Assembly (NCBI GenBank): GCA_947462695.1
Contig: CANHQC010000108.1
Coordinates: forward strand, 1 to 6,932
From: Flavobacteriales bacterium
GTDB taxonomy: Bacteria > Bacteroidota > Bacteroidia > Flavobacteriales_D > Crocinitomicaceae
Direction: 5' to 3'
Length of the DNA stretch: 6,932 nt
This document shows, one piece after another, positions 1 to 5,833 of this stretch (the first letter of the stretch is position 1; every line of letters starts with the position of its first letter). The notes under the pieces are model-generated. The model worked only from the letters and a program-made list of their open reading frames with translations. It was not told the DNA's origin and ran no database searches. A program made the translations under genes and the position numbers.

Positions 1-934
1 CGTACCTGTTGTCGATAATACACAGGAACTGAACGATCTTATTTCCAAGACAGAGAAGCCATTTAAAATTGGAATTCGAATTGCATCGGAAGAAGAACCA
101 AAGTTTGAGTTCTATACTTCTCGTTTAGGCATTCGTTACCGTGAAATCGTACCGTTCTACAAAGCGATGCTCATGGATAATCCGCGTGTAGAGGTAAAAA
201 TGCTTCACTTCTTTATCAATACCGGAATTAACGATACGTCATATTACTGGAATGAGTTGACGAAATGTCTGCGCATATACAGTGACTTGAAAAAAGTGTG
301 TCCCTCTCTCGATTCGTTGAATATCGGAGGTGGATTCCCAATTAAAAAATCATTGGCATTTGATTTTGATTACGCCTATATGGTTCGTGAGATTTTGACT
401 CAAGTGCAACGCGTTTGTAACGAAAACAATATTCCTGAACCTAATATCTTTACTGAGTTCGGATCGTTTACGGTTGGAGAAAGCGGTGGTGCTATTTTCA
501 GCGTACTTCATCAAAAGCAACAGAACGACCGTGAGAAATGGAACATGATCGATTCTTCGTTCATGACAAACTTACCGGATACGTGGGCAATCAACCAACG
601 CTTTATCATGTTGCCTGTGAATAGGTGGAACGACGATTATGAGCGGGTTTTGTTGGGTGGATTGACATGTGACAGCGATGATTATTACAATTCTGAGCAA
701 CATTCAAATGCCATTTACTTACCCAAATTTGATCGAAACAATCCACTTTATTTAGGGTTTTTCAATACTGGGGCATACCAAGAAACGATTGGAGGTTTTG
801 GAGGTTTAAAGCACTGCTTAATTCCCGAACCAAAGCATATTCTCATTCAGCGTGATGAAAATGGAAAACTCCAAACTCAATTGTTTAGTGAAGAACAAAC
901 GGCTGCCGATTATCTCCGTATTTTGGGTTATTAA
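1..934 (+). CDS. speA: Arginine decarboxylase-like PLP enzyme, 5' truncated by window edge
   Basis: This is the C-terminal part (310 visible residues, frame open from base 2) of a fold-type III (alanine racemase/ornithine decarboxylase-like) PLP-dependent decarboxylase, most likely the Bacteroidota arginine decarboxylase that makes agmatine for polyamine synthesis in the cytoplasm. Numbering from the first visible codon, LHFFINTG lies around residues 68-75, the glycine-rich phosphate-binding segment NIGGGFP around 107-113, EFGSFTVGESG around 152-162, the cysteine of GGLTCDSDD at 223, and the TGAYQ segment at 256-260. In this superfamily the latter two help build the active site at the dimer interface. 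The Schiff-base lysine would lie upstream, outside the window. The usual EPGR motif reads EFGS here. The methionine at 167 is internal: homology-bearing sequence continues upstream of it. The family is normally about 460-480 aa in this phylum, so roughly a third is missing. The gene symbol is tentative, because diaminopimelate or carboxynorspermidine decarboxylases share the fold, but the GLTCDSDD and GESG segments fit the Bacteroidota arginine decarboxylase group best. Confidence 0.82.
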   Translation, partial: VPVVDNTQELNDLISKTEKPFKIGIRIASEEEPKFEFYTSRLGIRYREIVPFYKAMLMDNPRVEVKMLHFFINTGINDTSYYWNELTKCLRIYSDLKKVCPSLDSLNIGGGFPIKKSLAFDFDYAYMVREILTQVQRVCNENNIPEPNIFTEFGSFTVGESGGAIFSVLHQKQQNDREKWNMIDSSFMTNLPDTWAINQRFIMLPVNRWNDDYERVLLGGLTCDSDDYYNSEQHSNAIYLPKFDRNNPLYLGFFNTGAYQETIGGFGGLKHCLIPEPKHILIQRDENGKLQTQLFSEEQTAADYLRILGY

Positions 935-974
935 GTCGTTGTTAAAAAGCCACAAAAAAAAACGATAAATTACG

Positions 975-1005
975 TTGAATAGAAGTCTTAAAATGGCTAA
1001 TTTCG
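975..1005 (+). promoter_or_regulatory. Putative Bacteroidota-type promoter for the 123-aa gene
   Basis: TTG at 975-977 is followed, after 20 bases, by TAATTTCG at 998-1005. This resembles the published Bacteroidota arrangement of TTG, 17-23 bases, then TAnnTTTG, with one mismatch (T to C in the -7 element). It lies 33 bases upstream of the ATG at 1039 and within the 104-base gap after the decarboxylase stop codon. No clear terminator hairpin was seen in that gap, so some read-through from the decarboxylase gene is possible. This is a motif match only. Confidence 0.45.
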
Positions 1006-1038
1006 CGACCTACTAACAAAACTGCCTCAACCGGTAAT

Positions 1039-1410
1039 ATGAAAATAGATAAGATTATACTTCGTAAAAATGGTGCCTTTTCAACCTTACTCACTTCTTG
1101 GGCGAGCGAAAAGAACTTTCAGGTGGAGGATTTAACAGATGACAATGAAAATCCTTCTGAAGGGATAGACGGATTAGTTATCTTCAATATCAATCAGGAA
1201 ATCGACAGAGAGGTTGCTGAAATCAGATTAGCTTTTGATGGAAAACAAAAACCTGTTCACAACATTGATATCAATGGAACGCTGATGGTCGGTGTGTCAA
1301 ATCTGGATTTATGGATCGAGCGAAACCGATGCAAGAAAATCCTTATTGTGGGCAGCGACTCGCTGGTAACCAATCCGAATTTGGAACGTTACCTGAATAG
1401 CATGGGATAA
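1039..1410 (+). CDS. Unrecognised 123-aa alpha/beta protein
   Basis: I do not recognise this protein. It has no signal peptide, no membrane segment and no cysteine-rich or low-complexity region, so it is probably cytoplasmic. The residue pattern suggests alternating strands and helices: a strand at about 4-8 (KIILR), a helix at 12-24, a strand at 27-31, a strand at 46-50 (GLVIF), a helix at 54-66, a strand at 72-77 (VHNIDI), a helix around 88-96 (NLDLWIER), and a final hydrophobic strand ILIVGSDSL at 101-109 with a short C-terminal helix. The VGSDS turn after the last strand is Rossmann-like, but no diagnostic nucleotide-binding or catalytic motif is present. It is an ATG-started frame with base composition like its neighbours, and it has a promoter-like element 33 bases upstream. 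It lies 66 bases before the DUF6089 gene on the same strand. I consider it a real gene, function unknown. Confidence 0.75.
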   Translation: MKIDKIILRKNGAFSTLLTSWASEKNFQVEDLTDDNENPSEGIDGLVIFNINQEIDREVAEIRLAFDGKQKPVHNIDINGTLMVGVSNLDLWIERNRCKKILIVGSDSLVTNPNLERYLNSMG

Positions 1411-1431
1411 ACGAAGCGTTTCGCTTGCGTT
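1410..1431 (+). other. Small hairpin between the 123-aa gene and the DUF6089 gene
   Basis: AAGCG (1414-1418, written from A1414) and CGCTT (1422-1426) pair around a TTT loop. Pairing extends outwards by four more pairs (AACG with CGTT) if G1427 is bulged, giving about nine pairs immediately after the stop codon at 1408-1410. No T-run follows, so it is not a standard intrinsic terminator. It could be an attenuator, a processing or stability element, or chance. Confidence 0.3.
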
Positions 1432-1457
1432 CTCAACACAATTTTATGCGTATCTTG
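1425..1457 (+). promoter_or_regulatory. Possible weak promoter for the DUF6089 gene
   Basis: TATCTTG at 1451-1457 resembles the Bacteroidota -7 element TAnnTTTG with one T missing. A TTG at 1425-1427 lies 23 bases upstream, at the long end of the accepted spacing, and overlaps the small hairpin. The ATG of the DUF6089 gene is at 1477, leaving a short leader. The match is imperfect and the call is tentative. Confidence 0.3.
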
Positions 1458-1476
1458 CCGTTGATTTAGATCGATT

Positions 1477-2289
1477 ATGAAAGTCCTCGCTACCATATGT
1501 GTGCTTGTTGCGTTTACTTCTGTTGGACAATACGCCAATTTTAAATCACGCTCCGAAATAGGAGTAATGGTTGGAGGTTCTAACTATATCGGTGACCTTA
1601 ATCCATTTAAACCGTATTATAACGTTCAGCCGGCAGCAGGTTTGGTGTACCGTTACACCATCCATTCACGACTCAGTTTTCGTGCGAATGCTTCTGCAGG
1701 TTGGGTAGGCGCGAACGATGCTGATGCTGAAAACACACTTCTTGTCAATCGAAACCTTAGTTTTCGTTCCTACATAATGGAAGTTGGTGCCGGTGTTGAA
1801 TTAAATTACTTTCCTTTTCAGCTCGGACATCCACGGTACAAAGGAACAGCTTATCTTCTAGCCGAATTGGCTGTCTTTCGAATGAATCCTCAAGCCAACG
1901 TGAACGGTGAATGGTTTGATTTACAATCTCTCGGAACGGAAGGACAAGGAAGTGAGCTAAACTCAAAAGCGCCTTACAGTCTAACCCAATTGTCTATTCC
2001 TCTTGGTATAGGCTGTAAACTATCACTAGGCAGAAAAGCTTCATTATCGTTGGAATACGGGATTCGTAAAACGTTTACCGATTATATTGATGACGTGGGA
2101 AGCGATTCGTATGTTGATCCTGTCACATTAGATGAAGCAAATGGTCCATTGGCAGCCTATTTGTCGAACCGCAGTTTAGATGGTTCACGTTACGGTAAAC
2201 GAGGCACATCAGCGACGAAAGATTGGTATTCTTTTTTCGGAATGATGCTCGCATTTCGAATCGGTTCACCTAATAAGTGTTATTATTAA
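1477..2289 (+). CDS. DUF6089-family outer-membrane beta-barrel protein
   Basis: The 270-aa product looks like an exported outer-membrane barrel of the DUF6089 type, a family widespread in Bacteroidota with no established function. Residues 1-18 form a short signal peptide (one lysine, then a hydrophobic stretch ending SVGQ). The mature protein opens with SEIGVMVGGSNYIGDLNP (26-43), the typical family start. It continues with amphipathic strands such as RSYIMEVGAGVELNYFPF (97-114), YLLAELAVFRMNP (126-138), LSIPLGIGCKLSLG (172-185) and LSLEYGIRKTFTDYID (190-205). The GKRGTSATKDWYSFFG segment (240-255) and a last strand at 255-263 form the usual C-terminal signature. Length is normal for the family. 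C8 is not in a lipobox, so this is not a lipoprotein. In flavobacteria I recall this gene lying directly after the NAD kinase gene and before uppS-bamA. Here it is on the opposite strand, convergent with the prolyl isomerase gene, with no uppS beside it. The ATG at 1477 is the only start giving a signal peptide. Confidence 0.85.
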   Translation: MKVLATICVLVAFTSVGQYANFKSRSEIGVMVGGSNYIGDLNPFKPYYNVQPAAGLVYRYTIHSRLSFRANASAGWVGANDADAENTLLVNRNLSFRSYIMEVGAGVELNYFPFQLGHPRYKGTAYLLAELAVFRMNPQANVNGEWFDLQSLGTEGQGSELNSKAPYSLTQLSIPLGIGCKLSLGRKASLSLEYGIRKTFTDYIDDVGSDSYVDPVTLDEANGPLAAYLSNRSLDGSRYGKRGTSATKDWYSFFGMMLAFRIGSPNKCYY

Positions 2290-2337
2290 GTACATTGATC
2301 TCCAGCGGAGTATGCTGGGATTATCTTTACGCAAATA

Positions 2338-2368
2338 AAAAAAAGCTGTCTTATGGACAGCTTTTTTT
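2338..2368. terminator. Bidirectional intrinsic terminator
   Basis: A 13-bp stem consists of the core GCTGTC (2345-2350) and GACAGC (2356-2361) around a TTATG loop, flanked by seven or more A on the left and seven T on the right. Because the A-run and T-run mirror each other, each strand reads as a hairpin followed by a U-tract. It lies 48 bases after the DUF6089 stop and 17 bases after the prolyl isomerase stop on the other strand, exactly between two convergent genes, and probably ends both transcription units. Confidence 0.93.
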
Positions 2369-2385
2369 ATTATGTGATATCAATC

Positions 2386-3498
2386 TTAATGTTGGTGACC
2401 GTCTCCTTCATGGTGTTCATGCGCCGCTCCCGGAGCTTCAATGTTGACCATTTCAAGATCAAATACCAAATCTGAGTATGGCGGAATAGCTCCCGGACGT
2501 CCAGCTTTACCGTATGCTTGGAAGTAAGGGATGATAATTTTCGCTTTCCCACCTTTAGCTAACATGGCAATTCCTTCCTCAAATCCTGGGATCATTTTTT
2601 GAACTTTATAGCTGAACTGCATTGGTTGACCGCGATCGTATGAAGCATCGAATTGTTTACCATCTGCTCTGAACGTTCCACGGTAATGAACCGTTAACTT
2701 ATCGTTGTCTTTTGGTTTTGCTCCTGTTCCTTCATTTTCAATGATGTAAACCAGTCCTGATGCTGTCATTTTTGCTTTCGGATAGGTCTTTTTCACTTCA
2801 TTTAGCATATACTGCACGTAATCTTTGTCGCTCATCGCATCGATTTTAGCGTATTCAGCTTTCTTACGATCTTCTTCCGCTTTGAATGCACCGTAGATTT
2901 TCATGAATTCATCAGTTGCATTGAATGCTTGCGCCTCAGCTCCAACGCGAATGATTTTCAATTGCTTCAATTCATCGTTCATTTCAACAGCATCAACGAC
3001 GTTTTGTCCACTAATGACATGACCAAAAACAGTGTGTTTTCCATCTAACCACGGTGTTTCTTTGTGGGTAATGAAAAACTGACTTCCATTCGTGTTCGCT
3101 CCTGAATTAGCCATGGAAAGAATTCCTGGTCCAGTGTGTTTTAAATCTGGGTGAATTTCATCTTGAAATTTATAACCTGGATCACCTGTTCCAGTTCCAA
3201 GCGGACATCCTCCTTGAATCATGAAATCTTTAATGACCCGGTGGAATTTTAACCCGTCGTAGTATGGTTTAGAGAAAGTTTTATCCGGATGGTTAAATTT
3301 CCCCTCGGCTAATCCGACGAAATTAGCAACCGTCATTGGCGTTTTTTGGTATTCAAGTTGGCAAAGTATTACCCCTTTTGATGTAGTGAATTCTGCATAG
3401 ATTCCCGGTTGCAGATCTCCTTGAGCATTTAGCATTGACGTCATCAATGTAAATCCAAGTGTTAGGAATGCAAGTTGTTTTCTCATTCTGTTTCGCAT
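2386..3498 (-). CDS. Exported dual cyclophilin-FKBP peptidyl-prolyl isomerase with histidine-rich tail
   Basis: This 370-aa protein joins two unrelated prolyl isomerase families. Residues 1-25 are a signal peptide (hydrophobic 8-24, likely cleavage after LNA, no lipobox cysteine), so it should act in the periplasm or on the cell surface. Residues about 33-190 are a cyclophilin domain with the expected active site: F85-H86-R87, F92, Q95-G96-G97, [14 protein letters not shown] (129-142) and W150-L-D-G-K-H155. Residues 196-245 are a charged, probably helical linker. Residues about 248-355 are an FKBP domain with Y272, F283-D284, M302-I303, F306 (tryptophan in human FKBP12, often another aromatic in bacteria), Y329 and F346. 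Both sites look intact. The last 11 residues (360-370, [11 protein letters not shown]) contain five histidines and resemble a metal-binding tail such as that of SlyD. A second possible ATG is at 3486 (M5). The gene starts 10 bases after the NAD kinase stop and is the last gene of the CBS-nadK operon. The architecture matches the 'CFBP' type of dual-family immunophilins reported from flavobacteria. Confidence 0.93.
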   Translation of the reverse strand: MRNRMRKQLAFLTLGFTLMTSMLNAQGDLQPGIYAEFTTSKGVILCQLEYQKTPMTVANFVGLAEGKFNHPDKTFSKPYYDGLKFHRVIKDFMIQGGCPLGTGTGDPGYKFQDEIHPDLKHTGPGILSMANSGANTNGSQFFITHKETPWLDGKHTVFGHVISGQNVVDAVEMNDELKQLKIIRVGAEAQAFNATDEFMKIYGAFKAEEDRKKAEYAKIDAMSDKDYVQYMLNEVKKTYPKAKMTASGLVYIIENEGTGAKPKDNDKLTVHYRGTFRADGKQFDASYDRGQPMQFSYKVQKMIPGFEEGIAMLAKGGKAKIIIPYFQAYGKAGRPGAIPPYSDLVFDLEMVNIEAPGAAHEHHEGDGHQH

Positions 3499-3508
3499 TA
3501 GTTAATTA

Positions 3509-4387
3509 TTAATTACGTTTATCTTGTCCCCACAACATTTTATTTCGAATGGTATCCAGGAAGTTATTGTCCTCAAATTTAATCACATTGATCATGAATT
3601 CTGCCTTTGTGATAATGACTTTCTCTCCCTGACGGATATTTTTCGAATTGCCATCCAAGCTGATGAGGTATTTCCGTTCACGTCCTTCGATACTTAGTTC
3701 GATTGGCATGTGATCAGGAACAACTACCGGTCTGACATTCAGGTTGTGTGGTGCAATGGGTGTTAAAATATGCACTTGACATCCCGGAGTGATGATCGGT
3801 CCTCCACAGCTTAGGTTGTATGCAGTCGAGCCGGTTGGTGTTGCAACAATTAGGCCATCCGCCCAATAAGAGTTCAAATACTTATTATCAAGGGAGGCAT
3901 GCACAGTAATCATGGATGCTGTGTCCTTTTTTTGAAGCGTAACTTCGTTCAGTGCAATGTTATCTATTCCGAACAATTCTTCATCTGTATGTACACGCAG
4001 TAAAGAGCGTTTTTGGTATTCAAACTGCTTTTGTTTAATCTGGTTAAGCGTACTTTCAAGTTGCTCTTGGGAAACATTCGAAAGGAATCCAAGTCGGCCG
4101 GTATTTACACCTAAAATTGGTACTCCCGAGTTTCGAATATATCCAACGGTCTGAATGAACGTTCCATCACCTCCTACGCTAATGGTCAGATCAATTCCAC
4201 CATGAAAGTCGGCATGACTGCTAAACTCATCTGTCTTTTCATCAATACCAAGCTTTTGAATTAATTGTTCTTTTAATTCTCTTTCGAGAATGACATTCCA
4301 TCCCAATTGATCCAACTTTTCAATAAGGTCTTTACATACGGCAACCGTTTGTCTATTGGCTTTTCGGGCGTTTATGGCGATGTTCAT
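3509..4387 (-). CDS. nadK: NAD kinase
   Basis: This 292-aa cytoplasmic enzyme phosphorylates NAD with ATP to form NADP, the main source of NADP(H). The sequence shows all family hallmarks: the VGGDGTF motif at 71-77 with the catalytic Asp74, the NE pair at 147-148, the NAD-binding ADGLIVATPTGSTAYN segment at 176-191, CGGPIITP at 194-201, and HNLNVRPVVVP at 214-224. The C-terminal KMLWGQDKR (283-291) is the tail I associate with Bacteroidota NAD kinases. The ATG start gives a normal family N-terminus (MNIAINAR) and lies one base after the TAG stop of the CBS-ACT gene, written TAG-C-ATG on the minus strand. Reinitiation by terminating ribosomes is therefore likely, and no separate promoter fits. 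No residue looks missing. The call is secure. Confidence 0.97.
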   Translation of the reverse strand: MNIAINARKANRQTVAVCKDLIEKLDQLGWNVILERELKEQLIQKLGIDEKTDEFSSHADFHGGIDLTISVGGDGTFIQTVGYIRNSGVPILGVNTGRLGFLSNVSQEQLESTLNQIKQKQFEYQKRSLLRVHTDEELFGIDNIALNEVTLQKKDTASMITVHASLDNKYLNSYWADGLIVATPTGSTAYNLSCGGPIITPGCQVHILTPIAPHNLNVRPVVVPDHMPIELSIEGRERKYLISLDGNSKNIRQGEKVIITKAEFMINVIKFEDNNFLDTIRNKMLWGQDKRN

Positions 4388-4388
4388 G

Positions 4389-5051
4389 CTAAAATTTTAA
4401 GAAATTCATCAGCTCATCGTAACGTCGTTGAATATCGTCATCGGAATCACTTTTTTGGTAAGAGGCCTTGATGACATAATCGTATCGTTCGAATGTCCGA
4501 ATGATTCTACTCAATTCCATCTCATTGATTTTAAGGGTTACCTCAATCTTCGTTGAATCTGGACTTGACATAATATATGAGCTCAAAATACGCGCGTTGT
4601 TGCTTTCTACAATTTGAGCAATTTGAGCCATGGAATAATCATTTGAATTGATTTCCAGAACAATTATCCCACCTCTTTCGCGAATGCTTCCTGTTTGAGC
4701 AAGAATGGTTAGTAACTGGTAGACAGATGTGCAACCGATATACTGTTCCTGATCATCCAAAATTGGCATAATACTGACGTGATGTTCAGCCATACGCGAA
4801 AGCACTTCATAGATGTGTGCATGTTCATTAACGTATGGTCTTGGTAAATGATCAAAAAGAACATCTAATTTTTCAACGAGATCTAATTTATCAAGTATAT
4901 CAGACTCAGATAACACACCAACAAAATTTCCGTTTTTGAGAACAGGTAAATGAGAGACTTTGAATTCCTCCATCCACCTCAATGCTTTTTCACCACTGTC
5001 TAAATGGGTTAGGGGAGGTATTTCTTCTGTTATGAGGTCTCTTGCTTTCAT
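4389..5051 (-). CDS. CBS-CBS-ACT domain protein, probable nucleotide-sensing regulator
   Basis: The 220-aa product carries a tandem CBS pair followed by an ACT-like domain, the arrangement of AcuB-type proteins. Counting from the ATG at 5051, CBS1 covers about 1-58 (HLPVLKNGNFVGVLSESD at 34-51), CBS2 about 65-118 (VSIMPILDDQEQYIGCTS at 92-109), and the ACT-like domain about 127-200, beginning GGIIVLEINSNDYSMAQIAQI. A short acidic helix closes the protein. CBS pairs usually bind adenine nucleotides, and ACT domains bind small ligands, so an allosteric or sensor role is inferred. There is no catalytic domain. An in-frame TTG at 5103-5105 would add 18 residues, but MKARDLITEEIPPL matches the way flavobacterial homologues begin, so 5051 is preferred. 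The gene heads the minus-strand operon with nadK one base downstream. In flavobacteria I recall the same pair lying next to pdxJ. Function unproven. Confidence 0.87.
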   Translation of the reverse strand: MKARDLITEEIPPLTHLDSGEKALRWMEEFKVSHLPVLKNGNFVGVLSESDILDKLDLVEKLDVLFDHLPRPYVNEHAHIYEVLSRMAEHHVSIMPILDDQEQYIGCTSVYQLLTILAQTGSIRERGGIIVLEINSNDYSMAQIAQIVESNNARILSSYIMSSPDSTKIEVTLKINEMELSRIIRTFERYDYVIKASYQKSDSDDDIQRRYDELMNFLKF

Positions 5052-5119
5052 TTCGTTGGCCAAAGTAGTAAAATCCTTGCGAACTTCGTACCTTCGCTTT
5101 GTCAAAATTTATACCAATC
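5052..5119. promoter_or_regulatory. Divergent promoter region between the CBS-ACT operon and pdxJ
   Basis: These 68 bases must contain the start signals for both divergent transcription units unless the promoters lie inside the genes. On the plus strand, TACCTTCG (5089-5096) matches the Bacteroidota -7 element TAnnTTTG at all but one position, 23 bases before the pdxJ ATG, but no TTG is found at the right spacing upstream. On the minus strand, TACTTTG (complement of 5061-5067) is a similar, one-base-short match about 9 bases before the ATG at 5051. Neither start has a recognisable Shine-Dalgarno sequence, as is common in this phylum. No operator-like palindrome is evident. Confidence 0.4.
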
Positions 5120-5833
5120 ATGACCCGATTAAGTGTTAATATCAATAAGGTGGCTACTCTGCGAAATGCGCGAGGAGGGACGGTCCCAAATGTTGTTCAA
5201 TTTGCCATTGATTGTGAGCGCTTCGGAGCAGAAGGTATAACTGTTCATCCACGTCCGGATGAGCGGCACATTACCACAAAAGATGTGTTTGAACTGAAAG
5301 AGGTGGTGAAAACGGAATTTAACATTGAGGGGTATCCTGATGATCGCTTCATGAAAATGATGGAGGAAATTCGCCCAGATCAAGTAACACTAGTTCCTGA
5401 TCCGCCAGGTGTATTGACGTCAAATGCCGGCTGGGATACCCGAGAACACGCATCATTTCTACGTGAAATACTTGACCAATTAAAGTCACTAGGTTTGAGA
5501 ACATCATTGTTTTGCGAACCTGATTTAGATCGAATTGAAGGTGCGAAAGTCATTGGAGCAGATCGAATTGAGCTGTATACTGGTCCATATGCCGAGTACT
5601 ATCCTTTAGATAAAGAAAATGCGGTCAAACCTTATGTTCAGGCAGCCCAATTTGCCATGGAATGTGGCTTAGGGATAAATGCCGGTCATGATTTAAGCTT
5701 GGATAACTTAGCCTACTTTAAACAATCGCTTCCTCAGTTGGATGAAGTTTCTATTGGACATGCATTGATATCAGATGCCCTTTACCTTGGACTGGAAAAC
5801 ACCATTCAACGCTACACGCATTTATTGGCGTGA
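5120..5833 (+). CDS. pdxJ: Pyridoxine 5'-phosphate synthase
   Basis: PdxJ condenses 1-deoxyxylulose 5-phosphate with 3-amino-2-oxopropyl phosphate to give pyridoxine 5'-phosphate, the last ring-forming step of the DXP-dependent vitamin B6 pathway in the cytoplasm. The 237-aa TIM-barrel protein begins [19 protein letters not shown], the standard N-terminus, which fixes the start at the ATG at 5120. A TTG at 5099 would add seven residues unlike the family. Catalytic and phosphate-binding residues are present: H43 and R45 in [11 protein letters not shown]50, E70 in NIEGYP, E151 in [14 protein letters not shown]190 in NAGHDL, and SIGHALI at 211-217. The length is normal. The gene is divergent from the CBS-ACT operon, and its last 12 bases overlap the 3' end of the opposing MscS-family gene. 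No terminator hairpin was seen at its end. Confidence 0.96.
   Translation: MTRLSVNINKVATLRNARGGTVPNVVQFAIDCERFGAEGITVHPRPDERHITTKDVFELKEVVKTEFNIEGYPDDRFMKMMEEIRPDQVTLVPDPPGVLTSNAGWDTREHASFLREILDQLKSLGLRTSLFCEPDLDRIEGAKVIGADRIELYTGPYAEYYPLDKENAVKPYVQAAQFAMECGLGINAGHDLSLDNLAYFKQSLPQLDEVSIGHALISDALYLGLENTIQRYTHLLA

Noticed and set aside
1757..1966. 69-codon open frame on the minus strand
   Set aside because: It is antisense to the DUF6089 barrel gene, with no start signal or recognisable motif.
2301..2319. Hairpin CCAGC / GCTGG after the DUF6089 gene
   Set aside because: It has only five pairs plus a wobble, a seven-base loop and no T-run, and the strong terminator lies directly downstream.
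2370..2552. 60-codon minus-strand frame near the terminator
   Set aside because: It overlaps the C-terminal FKBP domain in another frame of the same strand, and the FKBP reading is clearly the coding one.
3502..3514. AT-rich palindrome TAATTATTAATTA between nadK and the prolyl isomerase gene
   Set aside because: It is a simple AT-only repeat overlapping the nadK stop codon region. There is no supporting operator context, and it is likely chance in AT-rich intergenic DNA.
3957..4154. 65-codon open frame on the plus strand
   Set aside because: It lies entirely inside nadK on the opposite strand, has no recognisable features, and nadK is secure. It is a shadow of the real gene.
5129..5383. 84-codon open frame on the minus strand
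   Set aside because: It is antisense to the conserved N-terminal half of pdxJ and shows no protein-like features.
1..5833. Idea that pdxJ and the PLP-dependent decarboxylase form a functional unit
   Set aside because: They are separated by five genes on both strands and by a terminator. Proximity alone does not support a shared operon or regulation.
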